The notes: a model not told the origin generated them from the sequence alone. A stretch of DNA of 52,926 nucleotides from Actinomadura montaniterrae (GCF_008923365.1 NZ_WBMR01000047.1:1-52926); one strand, 5' to 3'. Shown: positions 7,923-16,339, numbered from the stretch's first letter. Program-made: numbers and translations.

Positions 7923-8342
7923 TTAGCCCTGTTCGGGGGACGAAGATTCGCTTTCGTTACGGCGCTCCCGGTGCATGCGCGCCAGCGTTACCGCTCCGCC
8001 GCCGACGCCGATGAGGAGAGCCACGCCAGCGATCCAGAAGGCAGGGGTTCCGGGCTCGACGCCGGTAGCCGAGGCAAGGGCGACCGCCAGGGCCCACGTG
8101 GCAAAGGCGGGTACGACCAACGCTGCGGCACGCCGATCACCCTGGCGTCGCCACCTGTAGAACATCACCATCATTCCGCCGGCACCTAGGAAGAAGGCGA
8201 TTCCCTGCAGGGCAACGGACCAACTTCCTCCAGAGATCACGAAGACCGCCACAGCACAGCTGATAACCATTAAGGCGATCTGGGCGGTTACGGCATTCGA
8301 CCTGGACAGCAATCTGCACCTCACGACGGGAAGAGAGATCAC
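7923..8342 (-). CDS. Small integral membrane protein, unknown function
   Basis: 139 residues with four predicted membrane spans (roughly 21-40, 43-60, 75-93 and 102-122), a basic loop between spans two and three, and a charged tail RMHRERRNESESSSPEQG. No family was recognised. The start is a GTG with a GGGG run just upstream; the Arg-rich first 15 residues may not all be translated. About 200 bp separate it from the NADAR gene on the same strand. The 216 bp above its start show no clear gene. Confidence 0.6.
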   Translation of the reverse strand: MISLPVVRCRLLSRSNAVTAQIALMVISCAVAVFVISGGSWSVALQGIAFFLGAGGMMVMFYRWRRQGDRRAAALVVPAFATWALAVALASATGVEPGTPAFWIAGVALLIGVGGGAVTLARMHRERRNESESSSPEQG

Positions 8343-8558
8343 GCCCCATCTTCGGGCGGCTTGGCTTTTGATGCCTCATATGGCCGAAGGTGGCCGACGG
8401 GGGGACGGCAACGCCGGAGGTGGAGGGCGCGTGCCCACGGTGAGCCGGGCTGCGGGCACGGCCCGTTTGGTTGGGCGGGCTTCGGTGTTCTCGTCGTCGA
8501 GGCTGCGGTCTCGGGCTCCGGTGAAGGTACGACCTGAGTAGACAGGAAGATCAGGCGG

Positions 8559-8990
8559 GTGGGGGCGGATGGTCGCGTACGAGCGTCAGATCCGTGCGTG
8601 CTGGAAGATGTCCCGATCCCCGGAGGAATCCACGTGCGGCTCCGCTTCGATGGCCTGTACGCCGAGCAAGGCCAGGCGTACACCTCGTTCCTGCGCTTCT
8701 TCCCCACAGGCGAGGGCATGGCCGCCTCGGTCGAGCATGATCTGCCGTTGGAGGAAACCGTCGTGTCGGTGGCCGCTTGGCTGCTCCCCGAACATCCCTA
8801 TGCGTCCCGCGGTCCGTACTCGGTGGAGGACAACGTTCTGTCGTTCGACGCGACGTCCCGGGAAGGGTTGGTCGAATATCTCGGCGTCATCGCGCCGCAT
8901 GGCATGGAGTTGTGCCTGCACTCGCACAGCCACATCAACGGCCACAGGGCCTACGGCGTCTACCGGTACCAGCGCCTTCCCAGCTCGTGA
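8559..8990 (+). CDS. Hypothetical protein, 143 aa
   Basis: Acidic soluble protein with an alternating beta pattern (GGIHVRLRFDGLYAEQ, TSFLRFFPTGEGMAAS) and a C-terminal section carrying histidines (CLHSHSHINGHRAYG) that could bind metal. No family recognised. The start is a GTG with a purine-rich GGAAGA about 12 bases upstream. Codon bias supports this frame over the overlapping frames. It precedes the phosphatase gene by 122 bp on the same strand. Confidence 0.55.
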   Translation: MGADGRVRASDPCVLEDVPIPGGIHVRLRFDGLYAEQGQAYTSFLRFFPTGEGMAASVEHDLPLEETVVSVAAWLLPEHPYASRGPYSVEDNVLSFDATSREGLVEYLGVIAPHGMELCLHSHSHINGHRAYGVYRYQRLPSS

Positions 8991-9112
8991 GCACGAAGGG
9001 GGCCTGTCGTCTTCCGCTATACCGGACGGGCCGTTCTGGTTGTAGCGTGAGGGCGTGTTTGGTTGATCTTGCCCGGGGCTAGGGTCCGGGCGGCGCCGGC
9101 GGGAGCGAGGCC

Positions 9113-9613
9113 ATGCGGACCAAGGGTCGAGGAGCGCCCGATGCGGAGGCGCCCTGGAATGAGATCGTCCCGTTGCTGTGGATGGGCGGCCACTACTACC
9201 GGAATTCGATGGGGAATCGGGCGCCGGCCATCGTGCGTGACGAGTTCGATCTAGTGATCAGCTTGTACACGCGAGAGGGGCATGGTCCAAGCGGCGGCGT
9301 CGCCCACCAGTGTGTGGACGTTCCCGATGGGCCGCTGACCGCTGAGCAGATCGCGGCGATCTGTCGCGCTGCCGAGTCGGCGGTGGAGGCGGTTGAGCAG
9401 GGCAGGCGTGTGCTGGTCCGCTGTCATTCCGGCTACAACCGGTCCGGTCTCGTCATTGCCCATGCCCTCACGCTTTCGGGTTACAGCACCGATGACGCGA
9501 TCTTTCTGGTCCGTTACCGCCGATCAAAGTGGGCGCTGAACAATTCCTTGTTCGTGGACTACCTGAACACCGGGCTCGACGTGGCGCGCTTGCTGACCGG
9601 GCTCGAAGCCTGA
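9113..9613 (+). CDS. Protein tyrosine/dual-specificity phosphatase-like protein
   Basis: 166 residues with the cysteine-phosphatase P-loop VRCHSGYNRSG: the nucleophile is C104 and the phosphate-binding arginine R110 (C-x5-R). D72 in DVPDGP, about 32 residues earlier, fits the general acid. Size and layout are those of small DSP-like enzymes that dephosphorylate proteins or other phosphoesters in the cytoplasm. The start is ATG with GGGAGCGAGG just upstream. Its neighbours are unknown genes of the island, so no substrate can be suggested. Confidence 0.82.
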   Translation: MRTKGRGAPDAEAPWNEIVPLLWMGGHYYRNSMGNRAPAIVRDEFDLVISLYTREGHGPSGGVAHQCVDVPDGPLTAEQIAAICRAAESAVEAVEQGRRVLVRCHSGYNRSGLVIAHALTLSGYSTDDAIFLVRYRRSKWALNNSLFVDYLNTGLDVARLLTGLEA

Positions 9614-9710
9614 TCCGAACCCCGGTTCTCAGATGAGCATTGGACGCCGTCGCCTTGTTCTCAGATCATTCGGGTTTCGGTGCTGCGCTCCCTTGGCTAC
9701 CTTCGGAGGC

Positions 9711-9959
9711 ATGGACGAGGCGGAGGCGAGTGGGAAGGTCTGGCGGGAGCAGGTGCGTCGGCGAGTGACCGCAGAGCAGGACCGGGACGCCTTGGCCCGT
9801 CTCATCGAATACGACGCCGACCCGTTCGAGGTTGAACTGTACGAGCTGGCGGCCGACCCGCGGACGCTCGTCATCGACCGCGCCCAGCGGCGGAATGCCG
9901 GGCAGCATGAGCGGCATGTTCGGCGGTTGAGCCAGCGAGGTCGGCGGGCCGCTTCGTGA
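9711..9959 (+). CDS. Small charged hypothetical protein, 82 aa
   Basis: Helical and highly charged (EQVRRRVTAEQDRDALARL, then RRNAGQHERHVRRLSQRG). No family recognised. An ATG at 9633 would add 26 residues of less plausible composition. GGAGG lies only one base before the ATG at 9711, so the start is uncertain. It follows the phosphatase gene after 97 bp on the same strand. Confidence 0.4.
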   Translation: MDEAEASGKVWREQVRRRVTAEQDRDALARLIEYDADPFEVELYELAADPRTLVIDRAQRRNAGQHERHVRRLSQRGRRAAS

Positions 9960-10129
9960 GCCCGCACTACAGGTGCATGGCGGGCGCCGTCCGACCTCGG
10001 TCGGTGGTTCGCCCTCGGCCGAAGATATTCTCGGAGCCGCCGGGGCGTTTTTGTTGATGGCGGCCGTACCGATGCAGAACTCGGGCGTGGGGCGGTGGCG
10101 CAGTTATCGGGACGATTTTAAATGGACTT

Positions 10130-11293
10130 TCACGCTCGTCGTCCCGGGAGCGAGTTGGTGGCCAAGCGGGCGGCGGCGAGGGCGCTGTTGATGGAGACTT
10201 CAGCCAGGAGGCCGGGTGCGGCGACAGCGTCGCCGGCCAGGTAGATGTGGTCGCCGCGGTCGATCGCCGGGCGGTCTCGCCAGGTCGTGCCGGGCAGGTC
10301 GAGGGCGCCGGTGCGGTTGGCAGCGATCTGGTCGCGGCGCCAGGTGAGGCGGTGGCGCCACAGCGGGGCGCACAAGTCGTAGAGGGCTTCGAGACGCGTC
10401 AGGCCGGCGGCCTTGGATTCACCGGCCCGCAATGGCATCGCCCCCTGCAGGAGCGTTCGGCCGGGCGGAGCGAGGCTCGGGTCCTGTGCGCTGAACCGTT
10501 CGACGAAACCGCCTTCTTGGAGATCGAAGGTGACGCATTGGTCTCTGCGAGAACGGCGCAGGGCGAGGTCCAGGAGGACGCATCGTCCCGACTCCCAGCG
10601 CAGGGTCTCGTCGGTCAGGAGAGCGCGGGCGGCGTCGAGGCCGGTCGCCACGATCACCGGGCCGGTTCCGGGAATCTGATCGATTCGTGAACCGGTTTCG
10701 ATCCGTACGCCGAGGCGGCGGGCACGGGCTGCCATACGGTCGACCAGCGCGCCCCAGCCTCCGGCGGGGTAGCGAGTGATGGGCTGGCGGAACGAGGCCG
10801 CCCTCAGCAGGCGTTCGAAGGCGAAGGCGGCCGAGAGCCGGCCGGGGTCGGCCTCGAACAGGACGGGACCGAGCATCCCCGCTGCGGCATGGTAGGCGCG
10901 CGACCCGAATTGCGAGGTCGCCCAGTCGCGGAAGGAGCGGTCGATCGGGGCGCGGCGACGGCGGCCGAAGGTGAGCATGCGGATCAGGTCGGCGGGAGGG
11001 AGTGGCTTGAGCCCGCCGCGGTCGCGGAAGCGGATCCTCACCAATTGGGCGGCGCTCAGCCGGACGGCGGGATGTGCGAGTCCCTGCGCGACAAGCCAGC
11101 GCCAGGCCGTGCCGTCCTTGTAGAAGGCGTGGATACCGTCGTTGGCGATGTAAGGGGCGGGAGTGGAGCGGGCCCTGCCACCGAGGTTCTGATGGGCTTC
11201 GTGCAAGACCACGCCCGCGCCCTTTTCGGCGCAGGTGATGGCGGCGGTCAGACCTGCCAGGCCACCGCCGATGACGGTGATGGTGGGTTTCAT
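10130..11293 (-). CDS. FAD-dependent amine oxidase/phytoene-desaturase-like oxidoreductase
   Basis: 387 residues. The N-terminus has the dinucleotide-binding motif VIGGGLAGLTAAI, then HEAHQNLGGRAR (the GG motif of the amine-oxidase/phytoene-desaturase superfamily). The C-terminus has the second FAD motif (DHIYLAGDAVAAPGLLAEVS). It probably oxidises a small organic substrate in the cytoplasm. The ATG at 11293 was chosen because the Rossmann motif follows at once; an upstream extension is low-complexity. It lies five bases downstream of the ECF sigma remnant on the same strand. ECF41-type sigma genes are commonly linked to oxidoreductases, so this may be the former target gene. Confidence 0.82.
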   Translation of the reverse strand: MKPTITVIGGGLAGLTAAITCAEKGAGVVLHEAHQNLGGRARSTPAPYIANDGIHAFYKDGTAWRWLVAQGLAHPAVRLSAAQLVRIRFRDRGGLKPLPPADLIRMLTFGRRRRAPIDRSFRDWATSQFGSRAYHAAAGMLGPVLFEADPGRLSAAFAFERLLRAASFRQPITRYPAGGWGALVDRMAARARRLGVRIETGSRIDQIPGTGPVIVATGLDAARALLTDETLRWESGRCVLLDLALRRSRRDQCVTFDLQEGGFVERFSAQDPSLAPPGRTLLQGAMPLRAGESKAAGLTRLEALYDLCAPLWRHRLTWRRDQIAANRTGALDLPGTTWRDRPAIDRGDHIYLAGDAVAAPGLLAEVSINSALAAARLATNSLPGRRA

Positions 11294-11297
11294 GCCG

Positions 11298-11690
11298 TCA
11301 AGGACGCAGCGCCGGTCCGTCCTGTGACATGACGGACCGGCCTCCGGCGGTGACGACGATCGCGGGGCCCGCATTGGCGTTGACCAGCCGGGCGATCGGG
11401 TCCGCCTTGAAGCGTGGCCGCCGCCGGACGAACACCGTCCGCTCCAATGGCGACAGCGTTTCCAGCACCACCAGCAGCGCCAACGACACCGAATTCATGG
11501 CGCAGGACGTTCTCGGCGGGATCGCCGCCGAGAGTATCGGGCGCGGCAGTTTTCGACTACCGCGGCCACGTTTCCTGCACTACGTCCTCGGCGTCACCGA
11601 CCCTGCTCAGCACCCGATAGGCCTTGCCCATCAAGAGGTCCCGATGGGCAAGGAAGACGTCTTCCCGCGTTACGCGTCCAGCTCGGCCTG
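11298..11690 (-). pseudogene. sigJ-like: ECF sigma factor (ECF41/SigJ type), decayed
   Basis: Three pieces of one protein lie in order on the minus strand but in different frames. The region 2 start is FLAHRDLLMGKAYRVLSRV followed by GDAEDVVQETWPR, ending in a TAG at 11557-11559. Next comes a shifted DPAENVL segment. Then SVSLALLVVLETLSPLERTV, the start of region 4, is joined directly to RRRPRFKADP and ARLVNANAGPAIVV from the C-terminal SnoaL-like domain. An intact homologue would be about 290-330 residues; here most of regions 2, 3 and 4 and half the SnoaL domain are missing. The gene is dead through a nonsense codon, a frameshift and internal deletions. It sits directly upstream of the FAD oxidoreductase. 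Confidence 0.8.
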
Positions 11691-11750
11691 AACACTTCCG
11701 GCTGATCACTTGGCTTCCCAGGCGCCGTCCGGGCACTCGGTTTGGTGCAG

Positions 11751-12182
11751 TCAGGGGGCTCGTAGCTTCTCTACTACCGTGACGGCCTGGTCGAGCAGAT
11801 CTATGGGGCAGCCCCAGTAGTCATAGATGCCGCCGCGGGCGCGGTTGCTGCCGCAGACGACGAAGACGCCGGTGCCCAGTTCGGCCTTGAGGTGGGTGGC
11901 GAGCCAGCCGACGAAACCGCTGTTGTCCATCTGGTCGGCGAAGTGGAAAGAGAAGATTCCGAAGCGTTCGATGCCGTCGCCCTTCTGGAACGGGACCAGG
12001 CGGCTCCAGCTCTCCTGGTCGCGGACGACCGCGAGCGTCTCGGGAGTGAGCGCCGGCGGACGGTCGGCCGGAGACTCCTCAAAACACCAGACGCCGTCAT
12101 GCACGACGAGTTCCGCCTGGGCGATGACACTGCGTAGCCGTTGTTCCGTCTGTTCCGCGGTCTCCATACTCACACTGACCAT
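11751..12182 (-). CDS. Conserved hypothetical protein (DUF6196-like), 143 aa
   Basis: Soluble protein with ETAEQTEQRLRSVIAQ, VVHDGVWCFEESP, HFADQMDNSGFVGWLATHL and GVFVVCGSNRARGGIYDYWG. The pattern resembles the actinobacterial family DUF6196 as I remember it; function unknown. The start is ATG with GAGGAG eight bases upstream; a second ATG five codons in is possible. It runs in the same direction as the TetR gene upstream, 87 bp away. Confidence 0.7.
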   Translation of the reverse strand: MVSVSMETAEQTEQRLRSVIAQAELVVHDGVWCFEESPADRPPALTPETLAVVRDQESWSRLVPFQKGDGIERFGIFSFHFADQMDNSGFVGWLATHLKAELGTGVFVVCGSNRARGGIYDYWGCPIDLLDQAVTVVEKLRAP

Positions 12183-12269
12183 CAGTGACGCTCCTCGATC
12201 CGTGAAGCCGTGATCCGACGCAGGAATCAGCGCGCTTACCGTCTCGCCTATTTCGCGTTCCGCGACGGG

Positions 12270-12848
12270 CTAGGTGTCGCGTTGGATTGGGCTGCGGAGG
12301 CCGTTGATGAGGATCGACAGGAGTCGCGGTCCTCGGGCGTCGAGTTCGGCGTCGTCCAGGCGCGACAGCCAGCTGATGAGGACGATGACGTCGCGGGCCT
12401 CGGCGTCCGGGCGGACGCTGCCGGACGAGCGGCCGGCGGCCAGCAGCAGTTCCACCGCCTCGCCGATCGGGCCGAGGCTGTGGGCGGCGAGGTCCTGCCA
12501 CGTCGCCGCCTCGATGGCGGCGAACACGTCGCGCTTGACGCGGGCGTAGGCGGCCACCCGGTCGAACCACGCCGCGAGCGCGTCCAGCGGCCGAAGGGCC
12601 GCCAGCAGGCGCGGGGCCTCGGCGACCAGTTCTTCCACTTCGTGGCGGTAGACCTCGGCGAGGAGGTCCTCGCGTGTCGGGAAGTGGCGGTACAGGGTGC
12701 CCTGTCCGATGCCGCAGGCCTTCGCGACCGCGTTGAGCTTCAACTCTCCCGGCTCGTGGACGAGGTCGCGCGCCGCCTGGAGGATCCGCTCGCGGTTGCG
12801 CTGCGCGTCCGCGCGCCGCGTCCCGCCGCCTCTGACAGAACCGGACAT
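12270..12848 (-). CDS. TetR/AcrR family repressor
   Basis: 192 residues. The HTH domain is residues 10-60 (ADAQRNRERILQAARDL, then KLNAVAKACGIGQGTLYRHFP), followed by an all-helical ligand domain. It is divergent from the SDR gene, and the gap contains two copies of a perfect palindrome, so it very probably represses itself and the SDR. The ATG at 12848 lies inside one palindrome copy and has no good Shine-Dalgarno. An in-frame ATG at 12881, inside the second copy, would add 11 residues, and a TAGAAT -10-like box just ahead would make that transcript leaderless. The true start is therefore open. Confidence 0.9.
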   Translation of the reverse strand: MSGSVRGGGTRRADAQRNRERILQAARDLVHEPGELKLNAVAKACGIGQGTLYRHFPTREDLLAEVYRHEVEELVAEAPRLLAALRPLDALAAWFDRVAAYARVKRDVFAAIEAATWQDLAAHSLGPIGEAVELLLAAGRSSGSVRPDAEARDVIVLISWLSRLDDAELDARGPRLLSILINGLRSPIQRDT

Positions 12849-12887
12849 GTGTCCGCTAGGCTCGTCGGTGTAACCGGACATGTGTCC
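12843..12887. promoter_or_regulatory. Duplicated palindromic operator between tetR and SDR genes
   Basis: The 12-mer GGACATGTGTCC (GGACA arms, TG centre) occurs at 12843-12854 and 12876-12887, 33 bp apart, about three helical turns. This fits binding of two dimers of the adjacent TetR protein on one face of DNA. TATTCT/AGAATA at 12888-12893 could serve as the -10 element in either direction, so the upper operator would block both promoters. Confidence 0.8.
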
Positions 12888-12908
12888 TATTCTAGGCGGA
12901 GGTTCTGC

Positions 12909-13649
12909 ATGACCATCCAAGGCAAGGTCGTCGCGATCACCGGAGCCAGCAGCGGGATCGGTGAGGCGACGGCCCGCCACCTGGCCTCGCTCGGCGCGGC
13001 CGTCGTCCTCGGCGCCCGCCGCACCGACCGGCTGGACCGGCTCGTCGGCGAGATCGAGGCCTCCGGCGGCGAGGCGGCAGCCACGCGCGTGGACGTCACC
13101 GAACCCGGCGACCTCCGGTCGCTCGTCGCCCTCGCCGTCGAGCGCTTCGGCAAGCTGGACGTCCTGGTGGGCAACGCCGGGGTCAGCAGGATCGGCCCCG
13201 TCGCCGACCTGGACGTCGACGGCTGGTCGGCGATGGTCGACGTGAACGTCAAGGGGATCCTGCACGGGATCGCCGCAGCCCTGCCGGTGTTCCGCCGCCA
13301 GGGCACCGGTCACCTCGTCACGGTCGTCTCGACGTCCGGGCTGAAGATCGTCCCCACGCAGGCGGTGTACGCGGGGACGAAGAACGCGGTGCGCACCCTC
13401 CTGGAGGGCCTGCGGCAGGAGAGCACGGACGGGGTGCTGCGGACGACATCGATCTCCCCCGGCTACGTCCGGACAGAGCTCATCGACAACGCGGTCGACG
13501 ATCCGGCCGTGCGCGAGCAGGCCAGGCGGAACATGGCCGACCTCGGCATCGACCCGGCGGCGGTGGCGCGGGCGATCGCGTTCGCCATCGACCAGCCCGA
13601 GGACGTCGAGATCGGCGACCTGACCATCCGTCCGACGCGCCAGGGCTGA
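12909..13649 (+). CDS. Short-chain dehydrogenase/reductase (SDR)
   Basis: 246 residues, classical SDR. The cofactor motif is TGASSGIG, then the NAG motif (LVGNAGVS). The catalytic residues are Ser (VVSTSG), and Tyr and Lys in the motif YAGTKNAV; the Asn is in DVNVKG. NADP(H) preference is suggested by GARRTDRL after the second strand. It oxidises or reduces an unidentified hydroxyl/carbonyl compound in the cytoplasm. The start is ATG with GGAGG six bases upstream. It is transcribed divergently from tetR and is probably induced when the repressor binds its ligand. Confidence 0.92.
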   Translation: MTIQGKVVAITGASSGIGEATARHLASLGAAVVLGARRTDRLDRLVGEIEASGGEAAATRVDVTEPGDLRSLVALAVERFGKLDVLVGNAGVSRIGPVADLDVDGWSAMVDVNVKGILHGIAAALPVFRRQGTGHLVTVVSTSGLKIVPTQAVYAGTKNAVRTLLEGLRQESTDGVLRTTSISPGYVRTELIDNAVDDPAVREQARRNMADLGIDPAAVARAIAFAIDQPEDVEIGDLTIRPTRQG

Positions 13650-13678
13650 GCGGCCGCGATGAGCGTCCGCGATGGGGG

Positions 13679-14077
13679 TCAGGCGTCGGCTTCGATGGCG
13701 AAGGTGTTGCCGTCCGGGTCCTGGAACCAGGCGATGCGGCCGCCGCCGGCGCGCGGGGTGATCCCCCGGTCGTCGTGTTCGAACTGGTCGTAGCGGACGA
13801 ATTCGACGCCGGACGAGGCCAGTTCGTCAACGATCCGGTCGATGTCGTCGACGTACCACGTCGCCAGCGTCGCGTCGGTCTTTCCGGCGGTGACGGACTG
13901 GTACACGTTCAGCGCCGGGCCGCCGCCGGACGCATAGACGCGGCTGCCGCCGACGATTCCGGCACTGGGGCCGGACCCCAGAGCCTGCAGGCCCAGCTTT
14001 CCCTCGTAGAACTCGACGGCCTTCTGAATGTCGGAGACGGCGATGGAAGTCCTGAGGTGATACGCGCTCAAGGGCAT
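13679..14077 (-). CDS. VOC-family (glyoxalase/bleomycin-resistance-like) protein
   Basis: 132 residues with one VOC repeat pair: SIAVSDIQKAVEFYEGKLGL at the start and GRIAWFQDPDGNTFAIEA at the end. These are metal-dependent enzymes or small-molecule binding proteins; no substrate can be named. The ATG at 14077 has GAGAG seven bases upstream; a GTG five codons earlier is an alternative. It converges on the SDR gene with 29 bp between stops. Confidence 0.85.
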   Translation of the reverse strand: MPLSAYHLRTSIAVSDIQKAVEFYEGKLGLQALGSGPSAGIVGGSRVYASGGGPALNVYQSVTAGKTDATLATWYVDDIDRIVDELASSGVEFVRYDQFEHDDRGITPRAGGGRIAWFQDPDGNTFAIEADA

Positions 14078-14110
14078 GAACCACTCTCTCACACGCGGCC
14101 GGCTTCGCCC

Positions 14111-14797
14111 TTACCGCGGGCACCTGCGGGGAAGGCGGACTTTTCCGGGGGTGTGCTTGAAGGTGTTCATCACGAGCCATTCGTCCAGTTCCGGATCGAA
14201 AAGGTTCTGGACGCCGAACTGGAGCACCTGCCAGAACGTCCCCCGATCGCGCTGGTCGACGTAGACGTCGCCGAGGGCGAGCGGAATGCGGAGGTGCTTG
14301 CCGGGAGGCAGTTGCGGCACGACGACACCGACCCTCCAGTGGTTCACGTGGCGTCGTGGGTTTCGCTGCAGCGTCTCCCGTCCGACGAAGCGTGCCGTGC
14401 CGAGCTTCTGGTTCAGGGTGTCCAGGGTGAATCCGGGAATGCGGGAGCAGCGGTGGTCGTCGAGGCCGGGCCATTTGTAGGTCAGCGTGTAGAGCGAGCC
14501 ATGGTAGATGAGGTTGGTGAACCAGATCGGGTAGCGGGGGCCTCCAGCGATCATCTGGCTGTCGCCGTTCCGTCCCGTCCAGGTGAACGGCACCGTGATA
14601 CCCAGGTCCCGGACGATCCATTTGCCTTTTCCGTGAAAGTTCCGCGGGAGCTTCGGCGGTAGCGGCCTGGACTTGCCGGCGGTTCCGGGCTGCCGCGCCG
14701 TGCCGATCCGGGCTGCGGCGACGGCGGGAGACAGCGCCAATAGGGCGAGCATTCCGGCGACTGTTCCCGACATTGCCGCTCGACGTGTCCGACTCAC
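14111..14797 (-). CDS. Secreted hypothetical protein, 228 aa
   Basis: Begins with a Sec-type signal peptide: VSRTRRAAMSG, a hydrophobic core (VAGMLALLALSPAV) and an AAA cleavage region near residue 28. The mature part is rich in aromatic residues and basic (RNFHGKGKWIVRD, YPIWFTNLIYHGS, KWPGLDDHRCSRIPG), suggesting a beta-rich extracellular protein. It has two cysteines, which could form one disulfide. No family recognised. The GTG start at 14797 has GGGGAG six bases upstream; upstream in-frame codons would spoil the signal peptide. It lies 34 bp from the VOC gene on the same strand. Confidence 0.72.
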   Translation of the reverse strand: MSRTRRAAMSGTVAGMLALLALSPAVAAARIGTARQPGTAGKSRPLPPKLPRNFHGKGKWIVRDLGITVPFTWTGRNGDSQMIAGGPRYPIWFTNLIYHGSLYTLTYKWPGLDDHRCSRIPGFTLDTLNQKLGTARFVGRETLQRNPRRHVNHWRVGVVVPQLPPGKHLRIPLALGDVYVDQRDRGTFWQVLQFGVQNLFDPELDEWLVMNTFKHTPGKVRLPRRCPR

Positions 14798-14929
14798 GGT
14801 TCTCCCCGGATGCTGCGTCGCGCGCCGTCGCGGCGCAGCATCCTCACGCAGCGATGCATTTGCACCGTCCCCCGCCCCAGAGACGACGAAAACCACAGGC
14901 AGGTCATGAAGTGTTCTTGCAAGGGATGC

Positions 14930-16339
14930 TCACAGGCCGTCGACCTCGATGGTCGTGACCGTGTTCGCCTCGTGGACCACCGTGAGCAGGCCGTCCCGGG
15001 AATCGGCGTCGGCGCAACGGGTGTACCGGCGCGCGCCGGGGGCGTCGGACGCGTCGGTCACCCACATGCGGGCCGCGTTCCTGTCCCTGGTCAGCGGCCT
15101 CAGGTCGTAGTTGACGGTTCGTTTCCGGCCGTCGTTCACGGTGACCAACGCCAGCCGCCGGGCGGACGGGTCGTGGGCGGCAACGGTGTTCGCGTGCCCG
15201 GACCTCAGGATTCGCATTCCCGGCCTGATATGGCGAGTGTATTGGGCGAGGACGTGATACTTCGTGTTGACGCCGCCCACTTGCCCTTTCAGCGTTCCGG
15301 GGGCTCCGCCGTTCGGATTCGGGGTCCGGTCGTCGTACTCGCCGTCCAGCAGCCCCCAGTCGAGCGCCTCCACCGGCTGCCAGCAGACCCAGCCAGTCGG
15401 CTGGAGATACCGGATGTCGCGGCTGATGCTCAGCGCCATCGCCATTCCGTCGGGCTGCCCTTCCGAGTACTCCGACTGCCATATCGGAAGCTCTTCGCCG
15501 ACCGCTTCGCGGAGCCTTGTGCGGCTGCCGCCTTTCTCGTCGGGCTCGTACGCGTGCACGTTGACGCGGCCGACGAGCCGTCTGGTGCCGTCGGTGAACT
15601 TCTGCCAGGTATCGACCGCGTCCGCGTAACGGCATTCGTCGGACGCGGCGATTAGGACGTCGTCCAAGCCGTGCTCGTCCAGCGCGCGGCGCAGGCACGC
15701 GATGACAGCCTCCTGCGCCCCGAGCGTGAAATGGCACCCTTCCTGGTTCTGCCGCGCGTGCCAGCCGTCCAGCGACGGCTCGTTGAACGGCTCGACCGAT
15801 GAGAAGCGGATGCCCCACTCGTCGCGGGCACGCCCGGCCACCGTCGCGATGAAGCGCGCGAACGCATCCTGATACTGGAATTCCAGGTTGTCCTGCTCAC
15901 CTTGCTCCGCGCCGGACGGATTGCCGTTGACCGTCATCCACCACGGCGGTGAGACCGCGAACATCTCGAAGGTGTCGGCGCCGGCGTCGCGGGCCTTCAC
16001 CAGCATGTTCCGCTGGTTCGCGTCCGCACGCCAGTTCCACTCTTCGCCGTCGTGGTACGTCTCGATCTGCTTGCGCCTAACGATGGCGGGCGACTCGACC
16101 ATGGCCGACCCGTCCGTCCAGGTGCAGGCTCCGAGGTTGTAGCGCACGATGTTCAGTCCCAGCCCGGGAAGCTCGATCGCGCGACCGGAACTCTCCACCC
16201 TGACCGTTTCCAGGCCGAACAGGGCTGCCGCCAGATCGTCACGCGCACCCAGCTCGGTGTTCGCCCACCACGACAGGCAGGTCCCCCACCCGTCCCAGAT
16301 GTATGCGCCTTCCGGATCGATGACCCGTTCATCGGACAT
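14930..16339 (-). CDS. Glycoside hydrolase family 30-like glycosidase (endo-beta-1,6-galactanase type)
   Basis: 469 residues forming a TIM-barrel glycosidase. The early motif is GWGTCLSWWA, then NIVRYNLG. The acid/base glutamate is in SSVEPFNEP and the nucleophile glutamate in PIWQSEYSEG, the GH30 arrangement. The C-terminal 100 residues form the side beta-domain. Relatives cleave beta-1,6-galactan or similar polysaccharides outside the cell, yet no signal peptide is visible. Either the enzyme is cytoplasmic or the N-terminus has been lost. The start is ATG at 16339 with AAGG seven bases upstream; a GTG two codons earlier is equally in frame. Confidence 0.85.
   Translation of the reverse strand: MSDERVIDPEGAYIWDGWGTCLSWWANTELGARDDLAAALFGLETVRVESSGRAIELPGLGLNIVRYNLGACTWTDGSAMVESPAIVRRKQIETYHDGEEWNWRADANQRNMLVKARDAGADTFEMFAVSPPWWMTVNGNPSGAEQGEQDNLEFQYQDAFARFIATVAGRARDEWGIRFSSVEPFNEPSLDGWHARQNQEGCHFTLGAQEAVIACLRRALDEHGLDDVLIAASDECRYADAVDTWQKFTDGTRRLVGRVNVHAYEPDEKGGSRTRLREAVGEELPIWQSEYSEGQPDGMAMALSISRDIRYLQPTGWVCWQPVEALDWGLLDGEYDDRTPNPNGGAPGTLKGQVGGVNTKYHVLAQYTRHIRPGMRILRSGHANTVAAHDPSARRLALVTVNDGRKRTVNYDLRPLTRDRNAARMWVTDASDAPGARRYTRCADADSRDGLLTVVHEANTVTTIEVDGL

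Noticed and set aside
6762..8189. A 475-codon plus-strand frame opposite the NADAR gene
   Set aside because: No domain or plausible composition; the minus-strand frame has the NADAR signature.
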